Below, in pieces: positions 30,293-40,589 of a stretch of 60,047 bases of DNA (positions within the stretch are counted from its first letter, which is position 1; each line of letters begins with the position of its first letter). The stretch lies in the NCBI GenBank assembly GCA_013115125.1, contig JABANN010000155.1, forward strand, positions 1 to 60,047. The letters are read 5' to 3'. The stretch is from Perkinsus olseni (taxonomy: Eukaryota; Perkinsozoa; Perkinsida). A program made the position numbers and the translations under genes. The notes beneath the pieces are model-generated. The model did no database searches. It was not told the DNA's origin and saw only the letters and a program-made list of their open reading frames with translations.

Positions 30293-30929
30293 GACGCCAA
30301 GATAAAGATACTTATGAAACACCTGAGAAGTGACCAAAGCAATTCACACATTCTCTGCTCCTTTGGGAGGCAGTTCTTGCGAGGAAACCCATTCTTCTGG
30401 AGAGGCGCGCCAAGGATCCTCCTCCCGAGTCGATTTTCTGACGCATGCACACGTTAGCTACCCGGGCGTAATCCTTTGCTCTCCGGCGCTCGCCTCAGAG
30501 TGTCTACCTCGGCAAGGAGTGAGACGGTGACGACAACATGATTGGTCTTACCGAGTTGATCAGCAACCATAAAGGCTATCTGGTGCCGGCCGGATGCAGA
30601 CACCGTCATAGAAAGGGGAGGCAGAGCGCAGATACTGCCGCAACACCTTGTCGATTCTTTCCTGGCCTGCGGTGTCACCACGTCAGTGACACGAGGGTGA
30701 CGTTACGTCACCCTCGTGTCACTGACATGATGACACCGGTGCTGGTGTGCGTGCTGTCAAGCAGCTCGTAGGGTTCCTGAATCGCGATGCGGATCAGATT
30801 CGAGTCGTTGACCATCGTCAAGCGCCGCATGGGCACCACACACTGTTGGGAGTGACGAGTGAAATATTCGTGAAGGCTGGCAGTGCCGCATGTGACAAGG
30901 AGCTCAGTCCGAGTCACCCGTGATCGTCC
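30293..30929. other. spacer with large palindrome
   Basis: Upstream of copy 4. No gene is seen. It holds the 45-base palindrome at 30682. Confidence 0.5.
30682..30726. repeat. palindrome, 22-bp arms, 1-base centre
   Basis: Left arm GTCAGTGACACGAGGGTGAC plus GT, centre T, and an exact reverse complement on the right (30705-30726). A further 7-bp match (GGTGTCA/TGACACC) lies outside. It is the longest perfect palindrome I found. Confidence 0.95.
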
Positions 30930-31462
30930 TCACCTCGTCATCATCCACGAGTACTTCCCTGCAGCCACGAAATTTCCTCGGCTAGATGTGTCAGGATACC
31001 CTCACCTCAGGTGAGTCACCTGTGCCGCAGCTTGAACGTACCGGTGGAAATGTGGTATCTTTTAACCTCATCAACGACAGGTCGAGCTCGGCAGAGGTGA
31101 CTTTGGCAATCTTCAAGGTCTCTCGGTCCACTTCGCGTGAGGAGAGCGATCACTGGATGGGACAGGGCCAAGGTGTCGACTACCCTCTACTTCTCTCGAG
31201 TATCTTCAATAACTACTTCAACGGCCTTCCAATAGTCGATAAGTTCGAGGACGCGTGCATTGGACACTTCGGAGTCGCTGAGATCTGCTTGCAAGGATTC
31301 TCCGTCTTCCATCGGAATCGAACTATGCAGATTGAAATACCCATACTCAACGCTGGCGAGTATCACATAGAGGTTTGGGAACAGGAAGATACCACAGCGC
31401 ACAGCGAAGAATCTAGCCTGCTATTTGTAGACGAATTCAAAGGTCATGATGTCGGTCGTGGT
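30930..31462 (+). pseudogene. truncated duplicate of the methyltransferase N-terminal domain
   Basis: About 520 bases nearly identical to 24752-25265, ending at the ...KGHDV codons and then joined directly to a copy of sequence found 2.4 kb further on in the original (27660). The methyltransferase half is missing. A 14-base insertion at 31008-31021 separates it from the original. The frame from about 30986 is otherwise open to 31465, so a short protein with only the N-terminal domain remains possible. Confidence 0.75.
31001..31021. repeat. palindromic 14-base insertion
   Basis: CTCACCT-C-AGGTGAG-TCACCT here, against a single CTCACCT at 24829-24835 in the parent copy. Confidence 0.93.
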
Positions 31463-32110
31463 TGAGCTGAGCAGCCCCTGCTAATCGCCCTTGAGCAAGC
31501 ATTGTTCGACAATAATATCAGCTCGATGTTGACCTTCCGAACGACGGACTCGCTCACTTCAACCTCGAAGAGTCGATCAATGGTCTAAGCTCAAATTCAG
31601 CTTATGGATTTCGAAAGTTAGGGCGCGGTCGGCGCAGGACTACAATGGTGACTCACCATCGGTGAGCATCCGTCGGCGGCACTGTTGCTGCTACACCAGA
31701 CAACAAATTCTTAGAAAATCGGGTTTTTTGGCGTTTTGTAATTTCGGGATATTATTTTGCCACGAGGCCTAGCGAGTATGTTTATATGCTGTACCGGATA
31801 TGCCCTCCAAGTTCGGAGGCAATACTCATGGCTGGGGAGAAATCGAAAATCCTTCGAAGTCTTAGTTGTCAAGTTCAATAGACATTCAGATTTTGTCCAA
31901 ACGGCGTACGGCAGTGTAGAGAGCACCTGATAATTAGCCTGATCCAGGATCCTGCTTAAGATGAAGTCCGACCATGTACAGGAGGTGGGCGTGTAGGGCC
32001 TACACTGTAGGCGGTAAGTGGGGGTGCGGCGCTTGACTCTTTCGGAAGATCAGGGCGCCGAAAATTGGCCGTATGGGCGACTAGCGCGTGCGAGACTGCT
32101 CAAACTGAGC
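31453..32110. repeat. segmental duplication B, copy 2
   Basis: See 27660-28300. It includes GTGTAGG-G-CCTACAC (31991-32005), a perfect palindrome absent from copy 1. Confidence 0.85.
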
Positions 32111-32933
32111 CCGGGTGCTCGACCCTGGGTCGACGACCCATTACAGGGTTCTCGGCGTTCAGTAGCTCTGATTCATAATCCACTGCATAATTTTCAACGA
32201 AGCGTTTCGTTTATTGCATTTTATAGACGACTGGGTTGGGTCAGCTAACTCACCGGCCTAGAAACACTCGGAACCATGTTGAACGCAATGCTCCGCGGAG
32301 TAGGCCAGAATATTGATGCTGAGAGAGACTGACGGGAATGTGATGATGATTCACGAAAGAATGCCACCTGAGGCTGATGTGGCCATGGATCAAACGGTGC
32401 TCCTCCCAACAGCATGAGCTATGCTCTTCTCTTCGATATTTTGAAAATATTATTTTCTCATAGACATTCCGACTGGAATTCTTGGAGCCAGGCAAACTGA
32501 TACGGCCTCCGGTACGATTATGAATTGATAATTCGATTAAGAATGTACTGTTTGATGGTCAGGGGAACAGAATCTATTCAATAGACAATCAATCGAGATG
32601 ATACCGTTATCCAAGCTCGTCGGCTCGCCAGAATGTACTGCAAACCAGTCTCGCATTCAGTTGAATCCTCGCTGTAAAAACGAGCTCCCTATTGACAAAC
32701 GCTGCGTCTGAAACGCAAGATACATGCTCTCAAAGGCTCGGAGCAAACCGAGATTGTTGCTTGTTGTTTGAACTAATCCTTTTCAGTAGTTGTAGTTTCA
32801 ACTTATGAACCGTGAAATACGGTCGACTCCGTCTAATGGAGTATCGGACGAGAAGCGAAATAGAATCGGGTTACTGCAACAAAAGCCGAATCATCACCCG
32901 TGAGGAGAGGTTGTCCCTTGAGGGAGCGTCCCT
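32111..32933. other. intergenic with duplicated block
   Basis: 32235-32430 resembles 36090-36380 (for example CATTCGGAACC/CACTCGGAACC and GATGTGGCC landmarks). No gene is recognised. Confidence 0.55.
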
Positions 32934-34372
32934 CTAAAATCGATAACTATGATCCCTTCCTCTCTGAAATCTACTCACTGGCACCCCCAAAGCACCAAGG
33001 ACTGATGGGACCACTTCCCTGAGAAATCATCGGGGACAAGATGATGGTGCTCTGAGAGGACTCACTTGATGTCCAACCATCCACCCCATCCTTTATTCCC
33101 CGGGACATTGATTGGGTGGCGAGGATTGGCGAACACAATGGGGACCTGCGCAGTCGGGCGCATCCACTCTTCATGGCTATTCCCGTATCTGAGAGAATAT
33201 TCTTCAACGCTAGTCAGCACGGCAGACCAGCAATGAGCTGCTCACCCTCCATGATTGGATGTTAACACGATAAGGGTCTCGAAACCATCCGATCTTCGCA
33301 ATACCGCATCTTGGATCTCTCCTAACATTCCGTCGATACGTGCGAGTGCTTCGTAGTATCTGAATGATCGTGTAGCAGACGCCCGAAGGCTGTAGGTGAT
33401 TGAACTGGTCGAGCTTACTGATCGGAACCATGAAAGGTGGAGCGACCAGCGTGTTCAACCTGAGAAGAGATCAAGTTCTCAGAGGGATCATTATGGCTGA
33501 TTGATGGATGAGCCCACCCCGGATAGCTGTACGAACGATAGATGGGGGAATTTGTCGGACTGGAGGAGCTCGATGAACTTCTTCACAGTCTTGTCATCGT
33601 CATCGATGCCTGAAGTGATAGGACCAATGATCAAGTCTTTCTCCAGCACCAAGCGAGTTGCTACCAACGAACTGACGGAAAGAAGCGTGATCGACGCTCT
33701 CGTCTATAAGTTCACCTGATGACAAGAAGAGTGGGGCGTTCTGTTTAAAGCGAGACATGACGTAAAGAAGGCCGGCTGGAATAAAATGCTGTCCTGATAT
33801 TTTCGTCCCATCGCTTCGCTAGGGTGAATAGTGTCGGGGGGAACTCATCTGAAGCACTCGCCCTCGCATCGACCATCATGAGCTGCCATCTCACTTCGTC
33901 CGCTGATTGGCGGGACGCTTTGATCAGTAAGACTGATGGGGTTGAGAGCATTACGATCCCAATCGTCACTCACGATACCGGTCTCTGATGGGGCCATGCC
34001 TGAGAATCGAAGGCTGCCTGTCAACCAGCGGAAGTAAGCTTTCACCAGTCAGAGTAGATGCCCAGGTAGCAGCGCTCGAAGGAGGATACTCCGTACGAGC
34101 GAGTAAGCGAACGCAGCTACGGTCAGAGCCGAGGATCTCTCTGAAAGGCTTCATCAGAGACCCAAGAATGGCTCAGTTACAACTGTGTACGCTAGGGTAG
34201 GTAGGTCGGATGTAGAAGTGTTCCTCAAATAGACTCCACCCAAGCCCTCGACACCAATGATGATTGCTTGCTTATACTTGGCATTGGGCCATGTTCCAAC
34301 CGGCTGAGCTGTCGTACTGTTCATCATACAGAAGGCGATGAGCTGTGATAGAGGGCGGAGCATGGCTGGCAT
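32934..34372 (-). CDS. type I phosphodiesterase-like protein, copy 5, altered active site
   Basis: The signal peptide starts MPAMLRPLSQLIAFCMMNST. Then WPNAKYKQAIIIGVEGLGG, PPSSAATWASTLTG and an end RDHSYRF with the stop at 32934-32936. Two active-site changes stand out: the first metal-binding Asp is Glu (VEGLGG) and the Asn of the nucleophile block is Thr, as in copy 4. The Glu may weaken or abolish catalysis. The rest, including the WMRPTAQ-type block and C-terminus, is conserved. It is a member of the copy 4 subgroup, and exon joins were checked only in part. Confidence 0.62.
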
Positions 34373-36080
34373 GATGAGAAGTGGAATCTACTGATGTGGA
34401 GCCTGGACGCTAATGTGCAACCCGACACAGTGTCGGCGACTTTTGTATTCGATGCGAGGCAAAGATAGTCTGATCTCTCCAGTTGGGCCTGTTTTACGCT
34501 ACAGCATAATCGATCGCGTCACCTTGTGCGGGCCGGCTCGCACGTATGAACTTGTGCATCATCTTTGCGCACCAATCACGACGACCGACCGGTATTAATG
34601 TTGTAGTAGTTCGTCAATATGTAGCCCCACTAGGACGAACACCACGACTGATGGGTGGTAAGAAAGCTTCTTATTGTATTATCCGCTATAGCGTAACAGA
34701 CTAGCTATGCAAGTAAAGAGTAAGAACAACGCATCTATCAATACTCAACTATTACTTGCCATAGTGACAACAATAACACTAATATCTTCTTCTATAACAA
34801 TTAACACCCTTCCCAGGCGACCCAGCATGAAAGACGGGTTACCATATAGGACATACAGGATAAAACATGTCGATCACACCGTCTAATGCCCTCAAAACGG
34901 ACATTTATAGAGAAAGTTTCAGGAGACAATGATGCAGACACCGGGGTGACACCGTGCGGCGGTGCTAGCGAATGGGACATCTGGGGCCCGATCTCTCATG
35001 ATTGCAGATCATGCACTTTCATTTTTGGTGCCACCGTGCATCGTGAGGCACCTTGCACCAATCCGTAAGGTGCTCCGTGAGGAGCCTCTCTTGGGAAATA
35101 GGCCCCAGTGCTTGAGTCGGTTTGGGTCATTCAGATTCGGGGGAGATTGCTGAGTCCTTACGGAGACGCGTGGTCACGCCGTAGGGTACCCTGCTAGTTT
35201 TTTTCAGCGGATAAACGGGTAGTTCATCTAGGTAAAAACCGGCGCGGAGAGATGTCGTTCATATTGCGCGCACGGCGGGGCACTTAGTGTCCCGACTGTG
35301 CCTCCCACACTAGCAAGCCAGTGCCTTGCCTGTCGGTTCGAGTTATCAGGTGCTGGATAACGGTTTGAGTAGTCGGGCGTCGTCCTCCCGACGCTCTCAT
35401 TTTTTAACCAAGGTTTTCGAGAGGCAACATGTGCCTGCCAAACCGCGATTGTCGCTTGCAGCATCGCCTTCGACCTTGGCACAGTTTGCATTCGCGTTAC
35501 CCTCACTGCCGTCTCGAGGTCCTGCCGACCTTACCGATGCTAGCGCGGTCCCGCGCCTTGCTCCATCTCAGAGACCAGAGGTTTTTTTGGACCTCATCCG
35601 CAGTCGTAGGCGTTGCGCTGGTTAGCACATGAGTAAGTGAATGATACACATCGTGTGTCGAGGGAAAAGGGAGTCCGCTGCAAGAGACAGCTATGTGCTT
35701 GCGTGCAGGAGAGCAACATAGATTTTCTGTGCCGTTTCTACAACGCGCCGAGCTGAGCCTGCGACTCCCTTTGCGGTTGAGTCTCGCCTACTCTGCCTCC
35801 GTCACTCCTTGCGCCTCGCCCAGGGGTCGTGCCTTGCAGAATTCCCCGCACTCGTGATTTGCCAGTGGCACGCTGTCACGTTCACGCGCCTTTCTGGCTT
35901 GACTCTCTCTCGTGCGCGCTCCGTGCTCCTCTCCCTGGCCCCTCCGCCTGTACTGGGCTTGAGTAACTCGAGGCTGGGACCGCCGTACCTCCTGCTACGG
36001 CTCTCTGTGACTCGCCCGAACACAACAATGGATAAGCCCTCCGTAGACTCGGTGTTGGCTCAATACTCGTGGTAGTTTCT
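34373..36080. other. unrecognised spacer
   Basis: 1.7 kb without a recognisable gene. Plus-strand frames at 35326-35625 and 35809-36075 exist but lack family features. 34930-35130 has several GGTGC/GCACC-type inverted repeats. Confidence 0.45.
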
Positions 36081-36390
36081 GTTATGGCTTAGCCGATTCA
36101 CCAGGCCGGTAATACGAGCGTTGAGACATTCGGAACCCTGCTGAACACAGCTTGCCCCGAAGTAGACCAGAATATATCAATGCTGGGAGAAACTTTGTCA
36201 ATAATTAAGAAAGTTCCTCCCAGCATTAATAAATTCTTTCTCCGAGAAAGACTGTGAGTAATGCGGAGACGATTCGTGAAAAGTTGATATCAAGAAGAGT
36301 ACCACCTGAAGGTGATGTGGCCGTTGAGAAGACGGTGCTCCTTGCAACCACATGAGCTATTTTCTTCTCGATACTTTCGCATATGCATAA
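36081..36390. repeat. duplicated intergenic block, copy 2
   Basis: Similar to 32235-32430 but interrupted by the 49-base inverted repeat at 36179-36227. Confidence 0.6.
36179..36227. repeat. 49-base foldback insertion
   Basis: Eighteen-base arms (AATGCTGGGAGAAACTTT and AAAGTTCCTCCCAGCATT, one mismatch) are separated by 13 AT-rich bases. It is absent from the related block at 32.3 kb. Confidence 0.85.
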
Positions 36391-36394
36391 CCAT

Positions 36395-36520
36395 TTAGGA
36401 TACTCCGTACAAGCGAGAAAGTTAAGACAGGTACGGTCAAAGGAGATCATCTTTCTGAAAGGTTTCATCAGGGGTCCAATAATAGCCTAATAACAACTGT
36501 GTACCCTAGGGTAGGTATTT
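36395..36520 (-). pseudogene. phosphodiesterase gene fragment
   Basis: About 125 bases match the exon of copies 4 and 5 around LARTEYP and the following intron (compare 34075-34200). Flanking exons are missing, so this is a relic of a seventh copy. Confidence 0.75.
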
Positions 36521-37776
36521 CGAATTTCGAGTAATTAAAAAGTGAAGTGAAGTAGAAAGTGAAGCGCAACTACGCTGAGAACTCAATCAGGAAGGCGAAT
36601 ACAGATAAGAGCAGGTACTTGCCCGATAACGATCTATTTTGCCTCGGGAGACACTCAAATGGTCAGTTTTCTTCCCATCGAACTTCCAAAACATGTAGAA
36701 GTCAGCCGAGCTAAGAGCCTAAGCCTCAACCACAGGTGCTCGCTTGAGAGCGTCTGCGACTGAGTGCTTGGTCTGACGGAGAGGATCATCAGTATCCGGG
36801 CTTCGCGGCGACCCCTTCGCAGCAGCTGCGAAGTAGCTCGTGGCGAAGCTTCTCCTTTCAAGCCGTAGGGAAGCTTCTCCCTGCAAGCCGCGCGCCATCG
36901 TTGGTATCGTAGAGCCGCATTAGCACGGAGAACTTTCCAAATCTCAGGTGCGCGGCGCTGTGCATCGCTCCGGGATCCCACCAGGTGGGACCCACCTCTA
37001 AGGAATCAGGCGGGTGAGCATCATTAAAGCGCATTTGCGGCCACTCATATGCCTGTGACCAAGGCAGCCGGTCATCATCTCTATGAGCCCTCTGGTAAGG
37101 TAATATCTCGATCTGCGAGGTACTCGGGTATCACAAACTGACCTCCCACGGTGGGAGGTCAGTTTGTGGGACCTCCCAGGGTGTGGGAGTCCCACCCGCA
37201 GTTGAACTCGGCCGGATTCATTCTGTCAGAAAATCAGCCATCCCTTAGCCCCCGCTCCGTAACGCGAACGTACGAAGTTGAGGAAAGTGGAGTCTTGCCC
37301 AATCACAGCTGTTATACAAGCATTGCTTCATAAAATTACGCTAGATCCGAGAGCCCCCGCAGGGAGCCGTGTCTCACGCTGACGAGGGGTCGAGCATTCT
37401 CCTTGTTTGCAGATCGATGGGAATTGACAATAAACTGCACACTCACCACACTCGGAAGGATACTTCTCTCTAGTTAAGAAATGTCTTGGTAATCTCATAG
37501 AGTCGTACGGCCAGTGCTCATCGTGCCAGTCCTGATATCATTCAACCTCCTCCTAGTCAAATCGTCCGGGAGGAAGGTAGAGAGGGCAAGTTACCCTGGG
37601 TTACCCAGGCTAGGTAGCTCGAAGAAGCAGGCTAAGATTGATAATAACCCACCGTCCAATACGGAAAGATGGCGGGTGGGTGATTCAATGAGAAATCTAC
37701 AATAACCATCGAGGTGGCCGATCCATTGCCCTTGAATGATTGAAAGGGATAATTCATCAACGAGAATAAGTCTTCG
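36521..37776. other. spacer with several palindromes
   Basis: No gene is recognised. A minus-strand frame (36655-36981) has an alternative reading with SADFYMFWKFDGKK, origin unknown. Palindromes lie at 36815-36833 (CTTCGCAGC-A-GCTGCGAAG), 36976-36990 (TCCCACC-A-GGTGGGA) and 37132-37168. Confidence 0.5.
37132..37168. repeat. palindrome, 18-bp arms, 1-base centre
   Basis: CACAAACTGACCTCCCAC-G- followed by its exact reverse complement. Confidence 0.95.
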
Positions 37777-39164
37777 CTAAAAACGCGAGCTAAGATCCCT
37801 TCCTCTTTGAAACCTGGTGACGCGTATCCCCATAGCACCGAGGACAGTCGGGGCCACATCCCTGAACAATCATTCCCGATGTTACGAGGCTCGACGAGGA
37901 ATACCTACTTGATGTCAAGCCATCCGTCCCAACCCTTTTTTCCAGGCTCCTTCATGCTACGAGAAGGGCTGAAGAAAATAACAGGGACCTGCGCGGTTGG
38001 ACGCATCCATAGGGTATGGCCACTTCCGTACCTAAAGGTCTCCAGCTGCTGTGGAATGCCTTAGAACGGGCACGTGTACTCACCCTCCATGATCAGACGT
38101 TATGACGATGAGGGTTTCGGTCAAAAGCATTTTCTCCTGCAGGGCATCATGAATGTTCTTTACGAGACCGTCTACGAGCTTGAGTGATCTGTAATACCTG
38201 AAAAGCACTCCTCTTGGTTCCACTTGATCTAATAACTCTTACTTATCCGATCCCCAGTAGGAACTGTGCCCGGCGTTATCAACCTGATCCGATGGGAGCG
38301 TCCAATGCGCCATAGTGATCTAGCCCTACCCAGGAGAGCTGAATGAATGACAGGTCTGGGGGGTTCTGCGATTTGATTTGCTCGACCAGGTCTCGTGCAG
38401 TCCTATGATCAGCGTCATTCCCACCTGAAGGGATTGGAGAAAGTCAGGACGGCGCTTCTGTATGGACGATTACCGTGGAAGGTGTGATCGACATTCTCGT
38501 CCGCGAGTCTTCCTAACAACAACCAAAGCATCCCTCAGTCTCAATGCATCTTTGACCTACCCAACCAAAGCCAGCTGTGAACCAGCGCCGTCCTGATATT
38601 CTTGTTCCGCTTCTTTGCTATCTTGAATACCGTTGGTGGAAGGCGCCCTGAAGATTAGACGATGCCAGCATTACCGAGCCGCAATCCTACCACGACCGCT
38701 CACTGGGGGTACGCCCTTTTGAGTGAGGTATTTGGGGTCGAGGTCAAGAACGTCCCACTGATTATCCAGAATACCCGTCTCAGACGGCGTCATACCTGAG
38801 CACCGATGACTGCTGCCCAATCGGCGTTGCCTTCATACCTGTGAGAATGGTAGCCCAGTTGGCGGCGCTGGTGAGGGGATACCCCGCTCGGGCGAGGAAG
38901 TTGTAGCATGCTTGAGGCGAGTCTACCATGCTCCTGAGAAGATCGCTCGCGACTGAGGTGTTATCCGCCCTTCACGGCGTACCTTAGGAAAGGTGCTTGG
39001 TCGTCGCTGGTGTTCGCAAAATAATGCCCGCCCAGGCCATCGATTCCAATGATGATCGCCCGCTTGAACTTCCCATTGGGCCATTCGTTGGCCCGTGCTA
39101 TGGCACCATGCACTCCGATGAGAGTGATGAGATAGAACAGAGCGCACCGCAGAAGGGCCGGCAT
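37777..39164 (-). CDS. secreted type I phosphodiesterase-like enzyme, copy 7
   Basis: The signal peptide starts MPALLRCALFYLITLIGVHG. Then WPNGKFKRAIIIGIDGLGG, TSAANWATILTG, TPSETGI, a RPTAQVPVIFFSP-type block and an end with LSSRF, stop at 37777-37779. Active-site Asp and Ser are conserved. A central stretch of about 330 bases (38560-38890), introns included, is nearly identical to copy 1 (14930-15260), although the first and last exons are clearly different. Exons are in the same order as copy 1. Confidence 0.7.
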
Positions 39165-40589
39165 TTCAGGGGTGTTCGAGCTCCCTAAAAATACTGTTGG
39201 AACATAGAGTGGATGACTTCAAGTCATTGACTTGTGCGAACCGTCGCCGGCACTTCGGTAGTAGCAATCCACAGCAAGCAGCATGGTAGAGTTAGCCGTC
39301 AGGGTTGCCCCCCCCCTTAATGTATGTGCGTGCACGTCAAGCTCATCGAATCTTGCGAGTTAGCTATTCGAGCAGGAGGCGTCTTGCATCGCACACGCCA
39401 TTCCGGTCAGAGGCAGCAGACACGGAAGATGCTCTCGGAGAAGAGTCGAAGATGGCCTGTAAAGGGCCCGGTTGCATGCGTCTGTGATAAGCTGGGTATG
39501 TGGCTGGGTGGAACTGTGCTGATTGATCGTTGCTCGTTGTCGCTTCATGTGTATGCGTGCACAGCTAATTCTTTCGAGTTCAAGAGAAGACGCTATACAC
39601 TCCTTGTCGTCTCGCCTTGACTATCGACAACAGGGCAGAGGCGTCGATATGTTCACTTTCAACACTGGAATGTGTGATACTCATACAAGCCTCATTTTTA
39701 TGAATGCCGTCACGGCATTGCCGTGGGAACAAATACTAGCGCCAGAAGGTGGATAGTGTGCTTACACAATCACGCAGTGGTTGTACGACAGAATGAGTGC
39801 AAGGGACGCCGGAACTCCGGCGTGCCGACTCAGAGGTCTCACCTCAGCATGATCGCATCTCAGCTGATTCCTTCGATGACATTCATGTGCGCTCTCGTCT
39901 CCTGATGCCCATGTTGTCGGGGAGCGGCCAGTTGGGACCGCTAATCATCCTCATACCAGTATGAGTATGTTCTGCTGATATCAGACTGCTATAGAGTACG
40001 CTTCAGATGAGGCCCTCAGCGTGATCGAGCTCGATCAGTGAAGCAAGACTCGGCGTCATTCATGCCGCTTTATGGGGCGAAGCACTCGTCGTACCTTAGG
40101 TGACGCACTCCCGTTGCTCGAGACGTTCAAATGGGGTGTTAAATTTCGTTTCCAACTAACCCTTTCCGACACCTACCCCACTATGAACATGAGACGATCA
40201 CGAATGCACGAAACGCAGTTCATGCGATAACATCCGGAGAGTAAGCATCGAGTGATCGACTTGGACGAGCATGGAGCGGCCAAAAAAAGAGGGCACGTGA
40301 TGGTGCCCATGATATCATCATTAATAGTTGTTGCGCCTGCGTCCAACTGACAGCAATCAGCCCCATGTGCATGCGTGCACGGAAGAAGATGCAGTAGGGT
40401 AGCAAAGCATCAGCGTTTGCGAGTGGACGAGTCGCTCCTCTCACGACATGTCATCGTGTTATGCATCGGGCGTTGCCTCTGAAAGGCTTCCCTCTTCTAC
40501 GACCGATGTGCTCTTTGGTCTTGCCACAGATTGTTGTTGTGTTGGCTATAACCCTCAAGTGGCCCGCCCCGTCTTGCCCCTCCGACCCG
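39165..40589. other. intergenic between array and CDC27
   Basis: No gene is recognised. It contains AATGCCGT-C-ACGGCATT (39703-39719), CTCATACCAGTATGAG (39950-39965) and recurring ATGCGTGCAC motifs (39329, 39554, 40374). Confidence 0.5.
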
